Shown here piece by piece: positions 1-8,983 of a stretch of 64,000 nucleotides of DNA (the first letter of the stretch is position 1; the number at the start of each line of letters is the position of its first letter). Origin of the DNA: Streptomyces sp. HB132. Its GTDB lineage: Bacteria > Actinomycetota > Actinomycetes > Streptomycetales > Streptomycetaceae. The notes below the pieces were generated by a model. It saw only the letters and a program-made list of their open reading frames with translations, was not told the origin of the DNA and searched no databases. Both the position numbers and the translations under genes were made by a program. The stretch spans positions 248,001-312,000 of the forward strand of contig NZ_JAFBGA010000003.1 in assembly GCF_016909575.1 (NCBI RefSeq). The letters run 5' to 3'.

Positions 1-876
1 ATCGCGGTGCTCGGCAGCACCAACATGGACCTGGTCGCCTACGTCCCCCGGGCACCCGGTCGCGGGGAGACCGTGACCGGCCGCGAGTTCCGGACCGTAC
101 CCGGCGGCAAGGGGGCCAACCAGGCGGTCGCCGCGGCCCGCGCCGGGGGCGACGTGGTGATGATCGGCGCGGTCGGGACCGACGAATACGGTTCGGCGCT
201 CCGGACGAACCTGGAGCACGCCGGCGTGGACACGGATCTGCTGCACACCGTCGCGGGCCCCAGCGGCACCGCCCACATCGTCGTCGACGACGAGGGGTCG
301 AACACGATCGTGGTGATCCCCGGCGCGAACGGCACGGTGACCACGCTCGGCCCGGGCGAGAAGGCGGCGGTCGCGGCGGCCGGGCTGCTGCTCCTGCAGC
401 TGGAACTGCCGATGGCCGCCGTGACCGAGGCGGCGCGGACCGCGAGGGCGCACGGCGTGAGGACGATCCTCACCCCCTCCCCCGTGCAGCTGCTGCCCTC
501 CGGTCTCCTGGACGCCGTCGACCTGCTGATCCCCAACGAGCACGAGGCGGCCGCTCTCACCGGCTACGACGATCCGCACGCCGCGTCCCAGATCCTGCTC
601 CGGCAGGTCCCCGAGGTCCTGATCACGCTCGGCCGGAGGGGCTGCCTCTACGCGGCCCGGGACACCGAGCCGGTCCTCTTCGCGGCACCCGAGGTCCTGG
701 CGGTCGACACGACCGGCGCCGGGGACACCTTCGTGGGCGCCCTCGCCGTGGCACTCGGCGAGGGCCGGTCCGTGGCCGAGGCGGTCGCCTGGGCGTCCTC
801 GGCCGCGGCGCTCTGCGTGCAGAAACCCGGCGCGTCGACGTCGATGCCCTACCGAAGCGAGATCGATGCGGCATGA
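1..876 (+). CDS. rbsK: PfkB-family sugar kinase, ribokinase-like (5' end outside window)
   Basis: This gene encodes a ribokinase-type kinase that would phosphorylate ribose or a related sugar with ATP in the cytoplasm. The reading frame is open back to base 1, so the true start lies upstream; the GTG at 7 is only an internal codon. The N-terminal GSTNMDLV and the GGKGANQAVAAAR segment are the substrate-binding signature of the PfkB family. Near the C-terminus, DTTGAGDTFVGAL holds the anion hole and catalytic Asp. Its stop overlaps the next start (ATGA at 873-876), so it is translationally coupled to a CoA-transferase. Substrate specificity cannot be read from the sequence. Confidence 0.88.
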   Translation: MAVLGSTNMDLVAYVPRAPGRGETVTGREFRTVPGGKGANQAVAAARAGGDVVMIGAVGTDEYGSALRTNLEHAGVDTDLLHTVAGPSGTAHIVVDDEGSNTIVVIPGANGTVTTLGPGEKAAVAAAGLLLLQLELPMAAVTEAARTARAHGVRTILTPSPVQLLPSGLLDAVDLLIPNEHEAAALTGYDDPHAASQILLRQVPEVLITLGRRGCLYAARDTEPVLFAAPEVLAVDTTGAGDTFVGALAVALGEGRSVAEAVAWASSAAALCVQKPGASTSMPYRSEIDAA

Positions 877-2081
877 CCGCTCCTGGGACAGCCACGACGA
901 CGCCGCTCGCCGGCCTGCGGGTCCTGGACCTCGCCACGCTCTTCGCCGGGCCCCTCGCGGCCACCCTGCTCGGCGATTTCGGGGCCGAGGTCATCAAGGT
1001 GGAGCACCCTCGGAAACCCGATCCCGCGCGGGGGCACGGCCCCGCGAAGAACGGGATCGGACTGTGGTGGAAGCTGCTCGGCCGCAACAAGCGCACGCTG
1101 ACCCTCGACCTGTCCGCCCCGGGCGGCCGGGATGTGCTGCTGCGGCTGGCGGCGGACACCGATGTGGTCATCGAGAACTTCCGGCCGGGCACCCTGGAAC
1201 GCTGGGGGCTGGGCTGGGAGGAGCTGCGTGCGGTCAATCCGCGGCTGGTGCTGGCCAGGGTCACGGGCTTCGGGCAGACGGGCCCGTACGCCCACCGGCC
1301 GGGATTCGGGACGCTCGCGGAGGCGATGAGCGGCTTCGCCGCCGTCACCGGGGAGCCGGACGGGCCGCCGACGCTGCCGCCGTTCGGGCTCGCCGATTCG
1401 ATCGCGGCGCTCACCACGGCCTACGCGGTGATGACGGCGCTGGCCGGACGTGACCGCACCGGGGCCGGTCAGGTGGTGGACATGGCGATCATCGAGCCGA
1501 TCCTGACCGTGCTGGGGCCGCAACCCCTCTGGTACGACCAGCTCGGCTACGTCCAGCCGCGGACCGGCAACCGCTCCCGGAACAACGCCCCGCGCAACAC
1601 CTACCGCACCGCCGACGGCCACTGGGTCGCCGTCTCCACCTCCGCCCAGTCGGTCGCGGAGCGCGTGATGCGCCTGGTGGGGCGGCCGGAACTGATCGAG
1701 GAGCCCTGGTTCTCCGCGGGGAGCACGCGTGCCGAGCACGCGGACGAACTCGACGAGGCGGTGGGCCACTGGATCGCCCGACGCACCAGGGACGAGGCGG
1801 TGGACGCGTTCGAGAAGGCCGAGGCGGCGATCGCCCCCATCCACGACGTACGGGATGTGATGGAGGATCCCCAGTACCGGGCTCTGGGCACGATCACCGA
1901 GGTCGACGACCCCGAGCTGGGACCGCTGCGGATGCAGAACGTACTGTTCCGGCTCTCGGAGACGCCGGGGGCGATCCGCTGGGCCGGCCGGCCGCACGGA
2001 GCGGACACGGAGGAGATCCTCGCGGAGCTCGGCCTCTCCGCGCCGGCGATCTCGGCGCTGCGGGAGGAGGGTGCGCTGTGA
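873..2081 (+). CDS. Class III (CaiB/BaiF) CoA-transferase
   Basis: This 402 aa protein belongs to the family III CoA-transferases, which move CoA between carboxylic acids. The N-terminus has the family signature LFAGPLAATLLGDFGAEVIK, followed by NKRTLTLDL and a segment around residue 100 (VIENFRPGTLERWGLG). The putative catalytic aspartate is Asp175 in FGLADSIAAL. Length is normal for the family. The start overlaps the kinase stop, and its stop overlaps the CitE-like gene start (GTGA at 2078-2081), so the three genes form one operon. The pairing with a CitE-like lyase suggests activation and cleavage of a dicarboxylic or branched hydroxy acid, but the substrate is unknown. Confidence 0.93.
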   Translation: MTAPGTATTTPLAGLRVLDLATLFAGPLAATLLGDFGAEVIKVEHPRKPDPARGHGPAKNGIGLWWKLLGRNKRTLTLDLSAPGGRDVLLRLAADTDVVIENFRPGTLERWGLGWEELRAVNPRLVLARVTGFGQTGPYAHRPGFGTLAEAMSGFAAVTGEPDGPPTLPPFGLADSIAALTTAYAVMTALAGRDRTGAGQVVDMAIIEPILTVLGPQPLWYDQLGYVQPRTGNRSRNNAPRNTYRTADGHWVAVSTSAQSVAERVMRLVGRPELIEEPWFSAGSTRAEHADELDEAVGHWIARRTRDEAVDAFEKAEAAIAPIHDVRDVMEDPQYRALGTITEVDDPELGPLRMQNVLFRLSETPGAIRWAGRPHGADTEEILAELGLSAPAISALREEGAL

Positions 2082-2896
2082 GCGGCGCGGCGGTGGCGCT
2101 CACCTGGCTGTACGTCCCCGGGGACCGGCCCGGGGTGGTCCGCAAGGCGCTCGGCTCCGGTGCGGACGTGGTGATCGTCGATCTGGAGGACGCGGTCGCC
2201 CCGGCCCGGAAGGAGTACGCGCGGACGGCGACGGCGGAGCTCCTCTCGGAGCGGGTCACGGTGGACGCGAGAGCGGTTCCGGTCCACGTCCGCGTCCACG
2301 GCGAGGACGACGTGAAGGCGCTGGCGGGGCTGCCGGGGCTGTCCGGGATGCGGCTCCCCAAGATCACCCACGCGGCGTCCGTGCACCACGTCGCGGCTCT
2401 GGCACCCGGTGTCCCGCTGTATCCCCTGCTGGAGTCGGCACTGGCGATCGAGCACGCGTACTCGATCGCCGGGTCGCACCACGACGTACGGGGCGTCGCG
2501 CTGGGCGAGGCGGATCTCCGCGCGGATCTGGGGGTGCGGGACGACGCCGGTCTCGACTGGCCGCGCAGCCGTGTGGTGATCGCCGCCCGGGCGGCCGGGC
2601 TCGATCCGCCCGTGATGTCGGTGTTTCCCGACGTCCGGGATCTGTCCGGGCTGCGTTCGTCGTGCGCACACGGGAGGGATCTCGGCCTGCTCGGCCGGGC
2701 TGCCATCCACCCCCGGCAGCTCCCGGTGATCGAGCGGGCGTTCCGGCCCACCTCACGCGAGATCGAGGCGGCGGAACAGATCCTGGAGGCGTCCCGGACC
2801 GAGGCGGGGGCGCAGGCGCTGCCGGACGGGAGGTTCGTCGACGCGGCGGTGGTCGCGACCGCGGAGCGCGTGCTCGCCCTGGCGCGACGGCGCTGA
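2078..2896 (+). CDS. HpcH/HpaI aldolase, CitE-like lyase
   Basis: This 272 aa protein is a TIM-barrel lyase of the HpcH/HpaI and citrate lyase beta family. Such enzymes cleave or condense beta-hydroxyacyl-CoA thioesters such as citramalyl-CoA or malyl-CoA, using Mg2+. Visible signatures are YVPGDRP at the N-terminus, VIVDLEDAVAPARKEYAR with acidic metal ligands, RLPKI, and GVALGEADLRADLG. The start is GTG overlapping the upstream stop by four bases. It lacks neighbouring citrate lyase alpha and gamma genes, which argues for a stand-alone acyl-CoA lyase working with the CoA-transferase. The exact substrate is an open question. Confidence 0.88.
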   Translation: MSGAAVALTWLYVPGDRPGVVRKALGSGADVVIVDLEDAVAPARKEYARTATAELLSERVTVDARAVPVHVRVHGEDDVKALAGLPGLSGMRLPKITHAASVHHVAALAPGVPLYPLLESALAIEHAYSIAGSHHDVRGVALGEADLRADLGVRDDAGLDWPRSRVVIAARAAGLDPPVMSVFPDVRDLSGLRSSCAHGRDLGLLGRAAIHPRQLPVIERAFRPTSREIEAAEQILEASRTEAGAQALPDGRFVDAAVVATAERVLALARRR

Positions 2897-2990
2897 TCGG
2901 ATGCGCGGGGTCCGGCGCCGCGAACAGGACGGCCCGGGCAGTCCCGCGCCCCGCGGAGGGCCGACCGGGGCCGGGTGCAGGGGACGCACG

Positions 2991-3027
2991 AAGGGGCCGC
3001 CGGACCCATGTGGTCCGGCGGCCCCTT
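2991..3027. terminator. Bidirectional terminator hairpin
   Basis: A perfect 16-bp stem (2991-3006 with 3012-3027) has a 5-nt loop. It lies between the convergent lyase operon and lgt, so it probably stops transcription from both sides. Confidence 0.8.
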
Positions 3028-3042
3028 CGGTCGTCGTGGGCG

Positions 3043-4002
3043 TCAGCTCCGGTCGGCCTTCTGCGAGGGCGCCCCGTCGCCCTCGGTCTTCTCGGCGCCG
3101 GTCGCGGGGGCGTCCGGGTCGCGGTCGGAGGACGTGTCCCCGGACACGGCGGCGTCTTCGGAGGAGTCCGCCTCGGCGGCGTCCCCGGAAAGGTCGGGCT
3201 CGACGATCTCCTCGCGGCCCGGGCGGATCTTCGCGGAGATCACGATGTAGGTCACCGCGAGCACGAACACGATGATCGCGGTCCACACGTTGAGGCGGAG
3301 GCCCAGCACGTGGTGCGCCTCGTCGACGCGCATGTACTCGATCCATCCGCGGCCCGCGCAGTACGCGGCGACGTACAGCGCGAAGGCCCGGCCGTGTCCG
3401 AGCTTGAAGCGCCGGTCGGCCCAGATGACGAGGAGCGCGGCGCCGACGCACCACAGGGACTCGTAGAGGAACGTCGGGTGGTAGGTGCCCGCGACCCGGT
3501 TCGTGCCCTTACTGATCTCCAGCGCCCAGGGGACCTCGGTCGGCTTGCCGTAGAGCTCCTGGTTGAACCAGTTGCCCCAGCGGCCGATCGCCTGGGCGAA
3601 GGCGAGACCGGGGGCCAGGGCGTCGGCCCAGGCCGGGAGCGGGATGCCACGGCGGCGGCAGCCGATCCAGGCACCGACCGCGCCGAGCGCGACCGCACCC
3701 CAGATACCGAGGCCGCCCTCCCAGATCTTGAAGGCGTCCACCCAGTCCTGACCGTCGCTGAAGTACAGCTGGTAGTCGGTGATGACGTGGTAGAGCCTGC
3801 CGCCGACCAGGCCGAAGGGCACGGCCCAGACGGCGATGTCGGCGACGGTGCCGGCTTTGCCGCCTCTGGCGATCCAGCGCTTGTTGCCGAACCAGACGGC
3901 GACGAAGACACCGATGATGATGCAGAACGCGTAGCCGCGGAGCGGGATCGGGCCGAGCTCGATCACGCCGGTCGACGGGCTGGGAATGAAGGCAAGGTTC
4001 AT
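3043..4002 (-). CDS. lgt: Prolipoprotein diacylglyceryl transferase Lgt
   Basis: Lgt transfers diacylglycerol from phosphatidylglycerol to the lipobox cysteine of prolipoproteins in the cytoplasmic membrane. The 319 aa protein has about seven hydrophobic segments, the Lgt signature GRWGNWFNQELYGKPT near the middle, and HPTFLYESLW. The C-terminal 60 or so residues are an acidic, Asp/Glu/Ala/Ser-rich tail, common in actinobacterial Lgt. It lies downstream of a DsbA-like gene on the same strand and may be co-transcribed with it. LspA, the next enzyme of lipoprotein maturation, is encoded far away at 49816. Confidence 0.97.
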   Translation of the reverse strand: MNLAFIPSPSTGVIELGPIPLRGYAFCIIIGVFVAVWFGNKRWIARGGKAGTVADIAVWAVPFGLVGGRLYHVITDYQLYFSDGQDWVDAFKIWEGGLGIWGAVALGAVGAWIGCRRRGIPLPAWADALAPGLAFAQAIGRWGNWFNQELYGKPTEVPWALEISKGTNRVAGTYHPTFLYESLWCVGAALLVIWADRRFKLGHGRAFALYVAAYCAGRGWIEYMRVDEAHHVLGLRLNVWTAIIVFVLAVTYIVISAKIRPGREEIVEPDLSGDAAEADSSEDAAVSGDTSSDRDPDAPATGAEKTEGDGAPSQKADRS

Positions 4003-4087
4003 GACGAGGTCGACGCTACCCTGCCGGACGGGACGCGCGGCAAGCCGTCCGGCAACTTCTGGGTAACGGGGTGCGTCCGGAGCGTCC

Positions 4088-4909
4088 TCAGGGTGAGGGT
4101 GTCGCTCCGACCGTGCCGGGCTTCTTGCCCTTGTTGGCGTCGGCCACCCACTTCTTGAGGTTGGCCACGGAGATCTGCTCGTCCCCCTTCTTCGGGAAGA
4201 CGGACTCGCCGTTGAGCAGGGCCGTCGGCGTGCCCTCGAACCCGCCCTCGGCGAACGCCTTGTTGGACTTCGCGACCCAGCTGTCGTGCGTGCCGTCGTT
4301 CACACAACTGCGGAAGGCGGGGGTGTCCAGGCCTTTCACGCCGCCGGCCAGCTCGATCAGCTTGCTGTTCTCGCCGAAGGCGTCGTCGGTCTCCGCGGGC
4401 TGGTTGCGGAAGAGGACGTCGTGGTAGGGGGCGAACTTTCCGTCGTCCTGGGCGCAGGCGGCGGCGTTGGCCGCGCGCACCGACCCGGTGCCGCCGACGT
4501 TGCCGTCGATGATCGTGGCCAGGTGGTACTGCACCTTGAGCTGACCGCTGTCCGCGAGCTCCGTGATCGTGTCGCGGAAGGCGTTCTCGAACTGGGCGCA
4601 GACAGGGCAGCGGAAGTCCTCCCAGATCGTGAGCGTGGACGGCGCGTCGTCCGCCCCGACCTGGAGGGTGAGGCCGTCCTCCCCCATCGCCCCGGACGGG
4701 GTGACGGCGGGCCCTGCCGCGCTGTCCTTGTCGTTCTTCCCGGCGTTGGCGGCGATCACGCCGATCACGGCCGCCAGCGCCAGCACCCCCACCACGGCGG
4801 TCGTGACGATCAGCGTGCGGCGGCGGCGCTCCCGCGCCCGGTCCTGCTCACGCTGCTGGACTAGCCGGTCACGTGCGGCTCTGCTTCGGTCTCGGTTCTT
4901 CTCGCTCAC
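4088..4909 (-). CDS. DsbA-like membrane-anchored thioredoxin-fold protein
   Basis: The product is a 273 aa DsbA-family thiol oxidoreductase or disulfide isomerase, likely facing the outside of the membrane. A charged, Arg-rich N-terminal tail of about 30 residues precedes one membrane segment (about 32-56). A thioredoxin fold follows, with the redox motif CPVC at Cys101-Cys104 and the cis-proline loop GFEGTPT. I chose the GTG at 4909 because the in-frame stretch upstream to 4963 runs through the trpA terminator hairpin and lacks family-like sequence. It lies between trpA and lgt. A paralogue with CPIC is at 42222-43037. Confidence 0.85.
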   Translation of the reverse strand: MSEKNRDRSRAARDRLVQQREQDRARERRRRTLIVTTAVVGVLALAAVIGVIAANAGKNDKDSAAGPAVTPSGAMGEDGLTLQVGADDAPSTLTIWEDFRCPVCAQFENAFRDTITELADSGQLKVQYHLATIIDGNVGGTGSVRAANAAACAQDDGKFAPYHDVLFRNQPAETDDAFGENSKLIELAGGVKGLDTPAFRSCVNDGTHDSWVAKSNKAFAEGGFEGTPTALLNGESVFPKKGDEQISVANLKKWVADANKGKKPGTVGATPSP

Positions 4910-4922
4910 ACCGCGCAAACGA

Positions 4923-4952
4923 ACCGGGGAGGCACGTGAGCGCCTCCCCGGT
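4923..4952 (-). terminator. trpA terminator hairpin
   Basis: An 11-bp perfect stem (4923-4933 with 4942-4952) and 8-nt loop lie 33 bases downstream of the trpA stop and just before the DsbA-like start. It would end or attenuate trp transcription before the dsbA-lgt pair. Confidence 0.65.
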
Positions 4953-4984
4953 CCCAGGTCCACCCTTACGGATGACGGGCACTG

Positions 4985-5797
4985 TCAGCGCTTTCGAACG
5001 CCCAGGGCCAGTTCGGCCGCCAGCGCGCGGACGGCGGCGAGACCGGCGGCCTCGTCCGGCGCGTCCAGCATCCGCTTGACGAAGGCCGAGCCGACGATCA
5101 CTCCGTCGGCGAAGCCCGCGACCTGCTGGGCATGCTCGGCCGTGGAGACGCCGATGCCCACGCACACGGGCAGGTCGGTGGTGGCGCGGGTGCGCCGCAC
5201 CAGGTCCTGGGCCTGCAGGCCGACCGATTCGCGGGTGCCGGTGACGCCCATCAGCGAGGCGGCGTAGACGAAGCCCGAACCTGCGGCCGTGATGGTGGCG
5301 AGGCGTGCGTCCTTGCTGCTCGGGGCGACGACGAAGACCGTGGCGAGACCGTGCTTGTCGGCGTGTTCCCTCCACAGCGCCGACTCCTGGACGGGCAGGT
5401 CGGGCAGGATGCACCCGGCGCCGCCGGCCTCGGCGAGCTCGGCGGTGAAGCGCTCCACGCCGTAGCGGTCGACCGGGTTCCAGTACGTCATGACGAGGAT
5501 CGGCGCGCCCGTCGCCTCGTGCGTCTCGCGGACCGTCCGCATGATGTCGGCGATCTTGAGTCCGCCGCGCAGCGCGATGTCGTCGGCGGTCTGGATGACC
5601 GGCCCGTCGAGCACCGGGTCGCTGTGCGGGAGCCCCACCTCGATGACGTCGGCGCCGCCCGCGACGGCCGCCTTGACCGCCTCGATGCCGCCGTCGACGG
5701 TCGGGAAGCCTCCGGGCAGGTAGGCGATGAGCGCCGCCCGGTTCTCGGACGCCGCGTCGGCCAGCGTGGATTCGAGGAGTCCTCGGTTGCCGCTCAC
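4985..5797 (-). CDS. trpA: Tryptophan synthase alpha subunit
   Basis: TrpA splits indole-3-glycerol phosphate into indole and glyceraldehyde 3-phosphate, passing indole to TrpB through a tunnel. The 270 aa protein has the signature around [16 protein letters not shown]; Glu53 and Asp64 match the two catalytic acids of the family. The phosphate-binding end has [10 protein letters not shown] and GVIVGSAFV. The GTG start overlaps the trpB stop (GTGA at 5794-5797), which indicates translational coupling and supports this start over longer in-frame extensions. Confidence 0.97.
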   Translation of the reverse strand: MSGNRGLLESTLADAASENRAALIAYLPGGFPTVDGGIEAVKAAVAGGADVIEVGLPHSDPVLDGPVIQTADDIALRGGLKIADIMRTVRETHEATGAPILVMTYWNPVDRYGVERFTAELAEAGGAGCILPDLPVQESALWREHADKHGLATVFVVAPSSKDARLATITAAGSGFVYAASLMGVTGTRESVGLQAQDLVRRTRATTDLPVCVGIGVSTAEHAQQVAGFADGVIVGSAFVKRMLDAPDEAAGLAAVRALAAELALGVRKR

Positions 5798-7074
5798 TTG
5801 GTGACCTCCACCTCTCCGTCGGCCACATCGGCCTCGACGACCGCGTCGGCACCGTCGTACAGCCCGAAGTACCGGGCCGCCGTGTCCATGTCCTTGTCGC
5901 CGCGACCGGACAGGTTGATCAGGATCAGCCCCTCCTCGCCGAGTTCCCGTCCGACCTCCAGGGCGCCGGCGAGGGCGTGGGCGCTCTCGATGGCCGGGAT
6001 GATCCCCTCGGTACGGGAGAGGAGGCGCAGGGCCTGCATGGCGTCGTCGTCGGTGACCGCGCGGTACTCGCCGCGGCCGACGTCCTTGAGGTAGGCGTGT
6101 TCCGGGCCGATGCCCGGGTAGTCGAGGCCGGCCGAGATCGAGTACGGCTCGGTGATCTGGCCCTCGTCGTCCTGGAGGACGTAGCTGCGCGAGCCGTGCA
6201 GGATCCCGGGCTCGCCCGCGGTCAGGGTCGCCGCGTGCTCGCCCGTCTCCACACCGTGTCCGGCGGGTTCGCAGCCGATCAGCCGGACGCCGGCGTCGGG
6301 GATGAAGGCGTGGAAGAGGCCGATGGCGTTGGAGCCGCCTCCGACGCAGGCGACCGCGGCGTCCGGGAGCCGGCCGGTCCGCTCCAGGATCTGGCGGCGG
6401 GCCTCGACGCCGATGACACGGTGGAAGTCGCGGACCATCGCCGGGAACGGGTGCGGTCCGGCGACCGTGCCGAAGAGGTAGTGGGTGCGGTCCACGTTGG
6501 CGACCCAGTCGCGGAAGGCCTCGTTGATGGCGTCCTTGAGGGTCCTCGAACCGGACTTCACGGCGACGACCTCGGCACCGAGCATGCGCATCCGCGCGAC
6601 GTTCAGAGCCTGCCGCTCGGTGTCGATCTCGCCCATGTAGATGGTGCACTCGAGGCCGAAGAGGGCGCAGGCGGTCGCGGTGGCGACGCCGTGCTGGCCG
6701 GCTCCGGTCTCGGCGATGATGCGGGTCTTGCCCATGCGCTTGGTGAGGAGGGCCTGGCCGAGCACGTTGTTGATCTTGTGCGAGCCGGTGTGGTTGAGGT
6801 CCTCACGCTTCAGGAAGACGCGGGCGCCCCCGGCGTGCTCGGCGAAGCGCGAGACCTCGGTCAGCGCGCTGGGCCGGCCGGTGTAGTCGACCATGAGCGC
6901 GTTGAGCTCGGCGGCGAAGGCCGGGTCCGCCTTGGCCTTGTCGTATTCGACGGCGACCTCGTCCACGGCGGCGACCAGCGCCTCCGGGATGAACTTGCCA
7001 CCGAACGCGCCGAAGTAGCCCTCGGCACTGGGGATCAGACCCTCGGGGTCCGGGATGAAGAAGTCGGACGACAT
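5794..7074 (-). CDS. trpB: Tryptophan synthase beta subunit
   Basis: TrpB condenses indole with serine using pyridoxal phosphate. The 426 aa protein carries the PLP lysine Lys100 in HTGSHKINN, the ETGAGQHG substrate loop, and the glycine-rich phosphate site [11 protein letters not shown] chose the ATG at 7074 because AAGGAG stands 8 bases upstream and the protein then begins with the family-like [12 protein letters not shown]; a further in-frame ATG at 7110 has no such site. trpA overlaps its 3' end. A 133-bp spacer separates it from trpM. Confidence 0.97.
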   Translation of the reverse strand: MSSDFFIPDPEGLIPSAEGYFGAFGGKFIPEALVAAVDEVAVEYDKAKADPAFAAELNALMVDYTGRPSALTEVSRFAEHAGGARVFLKREDLNHTGSHKINNVLGQALLTKRMGKTRIIAETGAGQHGVATATACALFGLECTIYMGEIDTERQALNVARMRMLGAEVVAVKSGSRTLKDAINEAFRDWVANVDRTHYLFGTVAGPHPFPAMVRDFHRVIGVEARRQILERTGRLPDAAVACVGGGSNAIGLFHAFIPDAGVRLIGCEPAGHGVETGEHAATLTAGEPGILHGSRSYVLQDDEGQITEPYSISAGLDYPGIGPEHAYLKDVGRGEYRAVTDDDAMQALRLLSRTEGIIPAIESAHALAGALEVGRELGEEGLILINLSGRGDKDMDTAARYFGLYDGADAVVEADVADGEVEVTK

Positions 7075-7207
7075 GCGACGTGCTCCTTGAATCGCAACGG
7101 GTGATGTCACCGTATGCGCCGTGAGCGGAGCGCCGCGCCGACCGGGGTGGTCGGTGCGGTGGGACGTGCGGATCCCCCTGTACGGCGGGGGCGACGGCCG
7201 GGGCTCG

Positions 7208-7462
7208 CTACGGCGCGGACCCCGTGGGCCATCGCATGCCGTTGACCTGTCCGGGCTCGTCGCCGATCACGTACCGCACGCGCCTGCCGTGCACACGCCG
7301 GGCGGGGGCGCGGCAGCCGCGGTGCCAGAAGGGCGGCGCGCAGCGCCTCGGTTGAGGGTGGCGGAGGAAGACGGGTGGGCGGCGGCCGTGCGGGTCCCGG
7401 GCACCCGCCCCGGCGGGGCGCGTGCCCGGCCGGGTGGGGGCGGCGGGACGGTCGGCGGGCAC
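7208..7462 (-). CDS. trpM: TrpM-like small protein of the trp cluster
   Basis: A small reading frame (84 aa from the GTG at 7462) lies between trpC and trpB, in the place where Streptomyces trp clusters carry trpM. That gene encodes a small basic protein reported to modulate tryptophan production and differentiation in S. coelicolor. The C-terminal half ([17 protein letters not shown]) looks like constrained protein, unlike the Pro/Arg-rich N-terminus. The start is therefore uncertain: internal GTG codons could give a product of 30-60 aa. The 7462 start would lie 8 bases after the trpC stop, allowing coupling. Recognition rests on position and the C-terminal segment. Confidence 0.55.
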   Translation of the reverse strand: MPADRPAAPTRPGTRPAGAGARDPHGRRPPVFLRHPQPRRCAPPFWHRGCRAPARRVHGRRVRYVIGDEPGQVNGMRWPTGSAP

Positions 7463-7470
7463 CGGTGGGG

Positions 7471-8280
7471 TCAGCTCCGTCCGTGCCGGAGCGCGGGGTG
7501 GGCGCCGGCGGCGACCAGGTCGGCGACGGCGGCCCGGGGGTCGCGGCCGGTGACCAGGGACTCGCCGACGAGCACCGCGTCCGCGCCCGCGTTGGCGTAG
7601 GCGATGAGGTCGTGCGGGCCGCGGACGCCGGACTCGGCGACCTTGACGATGTGGTCGGGGATCTCGGGGGCGACGCGTTCGAAGGTGGAGCGGTCAACCT
7701 TGAGGTCCTTGAGGTTACGCGCGTTGACACCGATGATCTTCGCCCCGGCGTCCACGGCGCGCTCCGCCTCCTCCTCGTCGTGCGCCTCGACGAGCGGCGT
7801 CAGGCCGATCGACTCGGCCCGCTCGATCAGCGAGACCAGGGCCTCCTGGTCGAGGGCGGCGACGATCAGCAGGACGAGGTCGGCGCCGTGGGCCCGTGCC
7901 TCCCACAGCTGGTACGAGGTCACGATGAAGTCCTTGCGCAGGACCGGGATGTCGACCTTGGCGCGGACGGCCTCCAGGTCGGCGAGCGAACCGCCGAAGC
8001 GGCGCTCCTCGGTGAGGACCGAGATGACGGATGCCCCGCCGGCCTCGTAGTCCGCTGCGAGCGCGGCCGGGTCGGCGATGGCGGCCAGCGCCCCCTTGGA
8101 GGGGCTGGAGCGCTTGACCTCGCAGATGACGGTCACGCCCTCGCCGCGCAGGGCGGCGACTCCGTCCTTGGCCCGGGGAGCGCGCTCGGCGCGTTCCTTG
8201 AGCTCGTCGAGGCTGACACGCGCCTGCCGCTCCGCGAGGTCGGCTCGTACGCCGTCAATGATCTCGTCGAGCACACTCAC
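7471..8280 (-). CDS. trpC: Indole-3-glycerol phosphate synthase
   Basis: TrpC closes the indole ring by decarboxylation of carboxyphenylamino-deoxyribulose phosphate. The 269 aa TIM-barrel protein has the N-terminal signature [13 protein letters not shown] (Glu54, Lys56), [17 protein letters not shown] and the phosphate-binding AVLVGESLV. The start is GTG with a GGAAGGGGG stretch upstream. I looked for a leader peptide rich in Trp codons in the 113 bases upstream and saw none. trpM follows after 8 bases. Confidence 0.97.
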   Translation of the reverse strand: MSVLDEIIDGVRADLAERQARVSLDELKERAERAPRAKDGVAALRGEGVTVICEVKRSSPSKGALAAIADPAALAADYEAGGASVISVLTEERRFGGSLADLEAVRAKVDIPVLRKDFIVTSYQLWEARAHGADLVLLIVAALDQEALVSLIERAESIGLTPLVEAHDEEEAERAVDAGAKIIGVNARNLKDLKVDRSTFERVAPEIPDHIVKVAESGVRGPHDLIAYANAGADAVLVGESLVTGRDPRAAVADLVAAGAHPALRHGRS

Positions 8281-8393
8281 GCGAGCGGCCCCCTTCCGAA
8301 GCGGTGATAGGTACAGGATCAGCCATCTCGATGGTATCCGCAGGAGGGCTCAGGGCTCGCATCCGGCGCTCTCACGTCCCACTACCTGGGCAT

Positions 8394-8912
8394 TCACGGC
8401 GCCAGCGCTGAGCCGAAGGGCAGGTTCCTGACCACCGTGAACACCAGCAGCACCGCGCCGACGCCCCACCAGTAGGCGGGCGCGAGGCCGATCCGCAACG
8501 TCCGGCCCCGGCTCACGCGGACCACCCAGAGCAGCCAGACCACGGCGAGGACGGCGTAGCCGACGACGGCCACGGCGTTGGCGCCGAGGGCCGTGGCGAG
8601 GTCGCCGTGGGCGAAGGCGTGGGCGCTGCGCAGCCCGCCGCAGCCGGGGCAGAGCACTCCGGTGAAGCGGAGCATGGGGCAGACCGGGTAGTGCCCGGGT
8701 TCGTTGGGGTCGACCGTGGCTACGTACGCGAAGGCCCCGGCGACGGCCGCCATCGCCCCGAGGGGGGTGGCGAGCCGCCGGAGCCGGGAGACCGGGGCGG
8801 GCGGCGGCATGGGGCCGCCGGGTACGTACCCGGGGGCGGGTGCGGGGGCCGGTTCGGGAGCGGCGGCTGCGGGAGAGGTTGAGGCGTCCACGGGCCGATT
8901 GTCCCCGCTCAC
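8394..8912 (-). CDS. DUF2752 membrane protein
   Basis: This 172 aa protein matches the DUF2752 family: a hydrophobic protein with the conserved cysteine cluster LCPGCGGLRSAHAFAHGD near the middle, an upstream PVCPML, and NLPFG at the C-terminus. It has about three membrane segments after a Pro/Ala-rich N-terminal tail. Its function is unknown; the Cys pairs could bind a metal. The start is uncertain. The GTG at 8912 sits only 6 bases past a strong hairpin and has no visible ribosome site, so the GTG at 8891 is also possible. It sits inside the trp block between trpE and trpC. Confidence 0.85.
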   Translation of the reverse strand: MSGDNRPVDASTSPAAAAPEPAPAPAPGYVPGGPMPPPAPVSRLRRLATPLGAMAAVAGAFAYVATVDPNEPGHYPVCPMLRFTGVLCPGCGGLRSAHAFAHGDLATALGANAVAVVGYAVLAVVWLLWVVRVSRGRTLRIGLAPAYWWGVGAVLLVFTVVRNLPFGSALAP

Positions 8913-8918
8913 GCGCGA

Positions 8919-8945
8919 AGGCGCAGCCCGGCCCGGGCTGCGCCT
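8919..8945 (-). terminator. Hairpin between trp-block membrane genes
   Basis: A 12-bp perfect stem (8919-8930 with 8934-8945) and 3-nt loop lie after the HGxxPAAW gene and directly before the DUF2752 start. It could be a terminator or could hide the ribosome site of the next gene. Confidence 0.6.
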
Positions 8946-8983
8946 CTCGTCGTGTCGTGGAGACCGGCGGCTGCCGGAAGGGC

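Noticed and set aside
2071..4158. 695 aa plus-strand frame crossing the CitE-like gene, a terminator and lgt
   Set aside because: It runs through a 16-bp terminator and antisense to lgt; the translation is Gly/Arg-rich noise.
4985..6649. 554 aa extension of TrpA
   Set aside because: The extra N-terminal half is another frame of trpB; the GTG at 5797 overlapping the trpB stop is the normal TrpA start.
8281..8393. Trp leader peptide attenuator before trpC
   Set aside because: I translated the short frames on the coding strand and found no cluster of Trp codons and no clear terminator pair.
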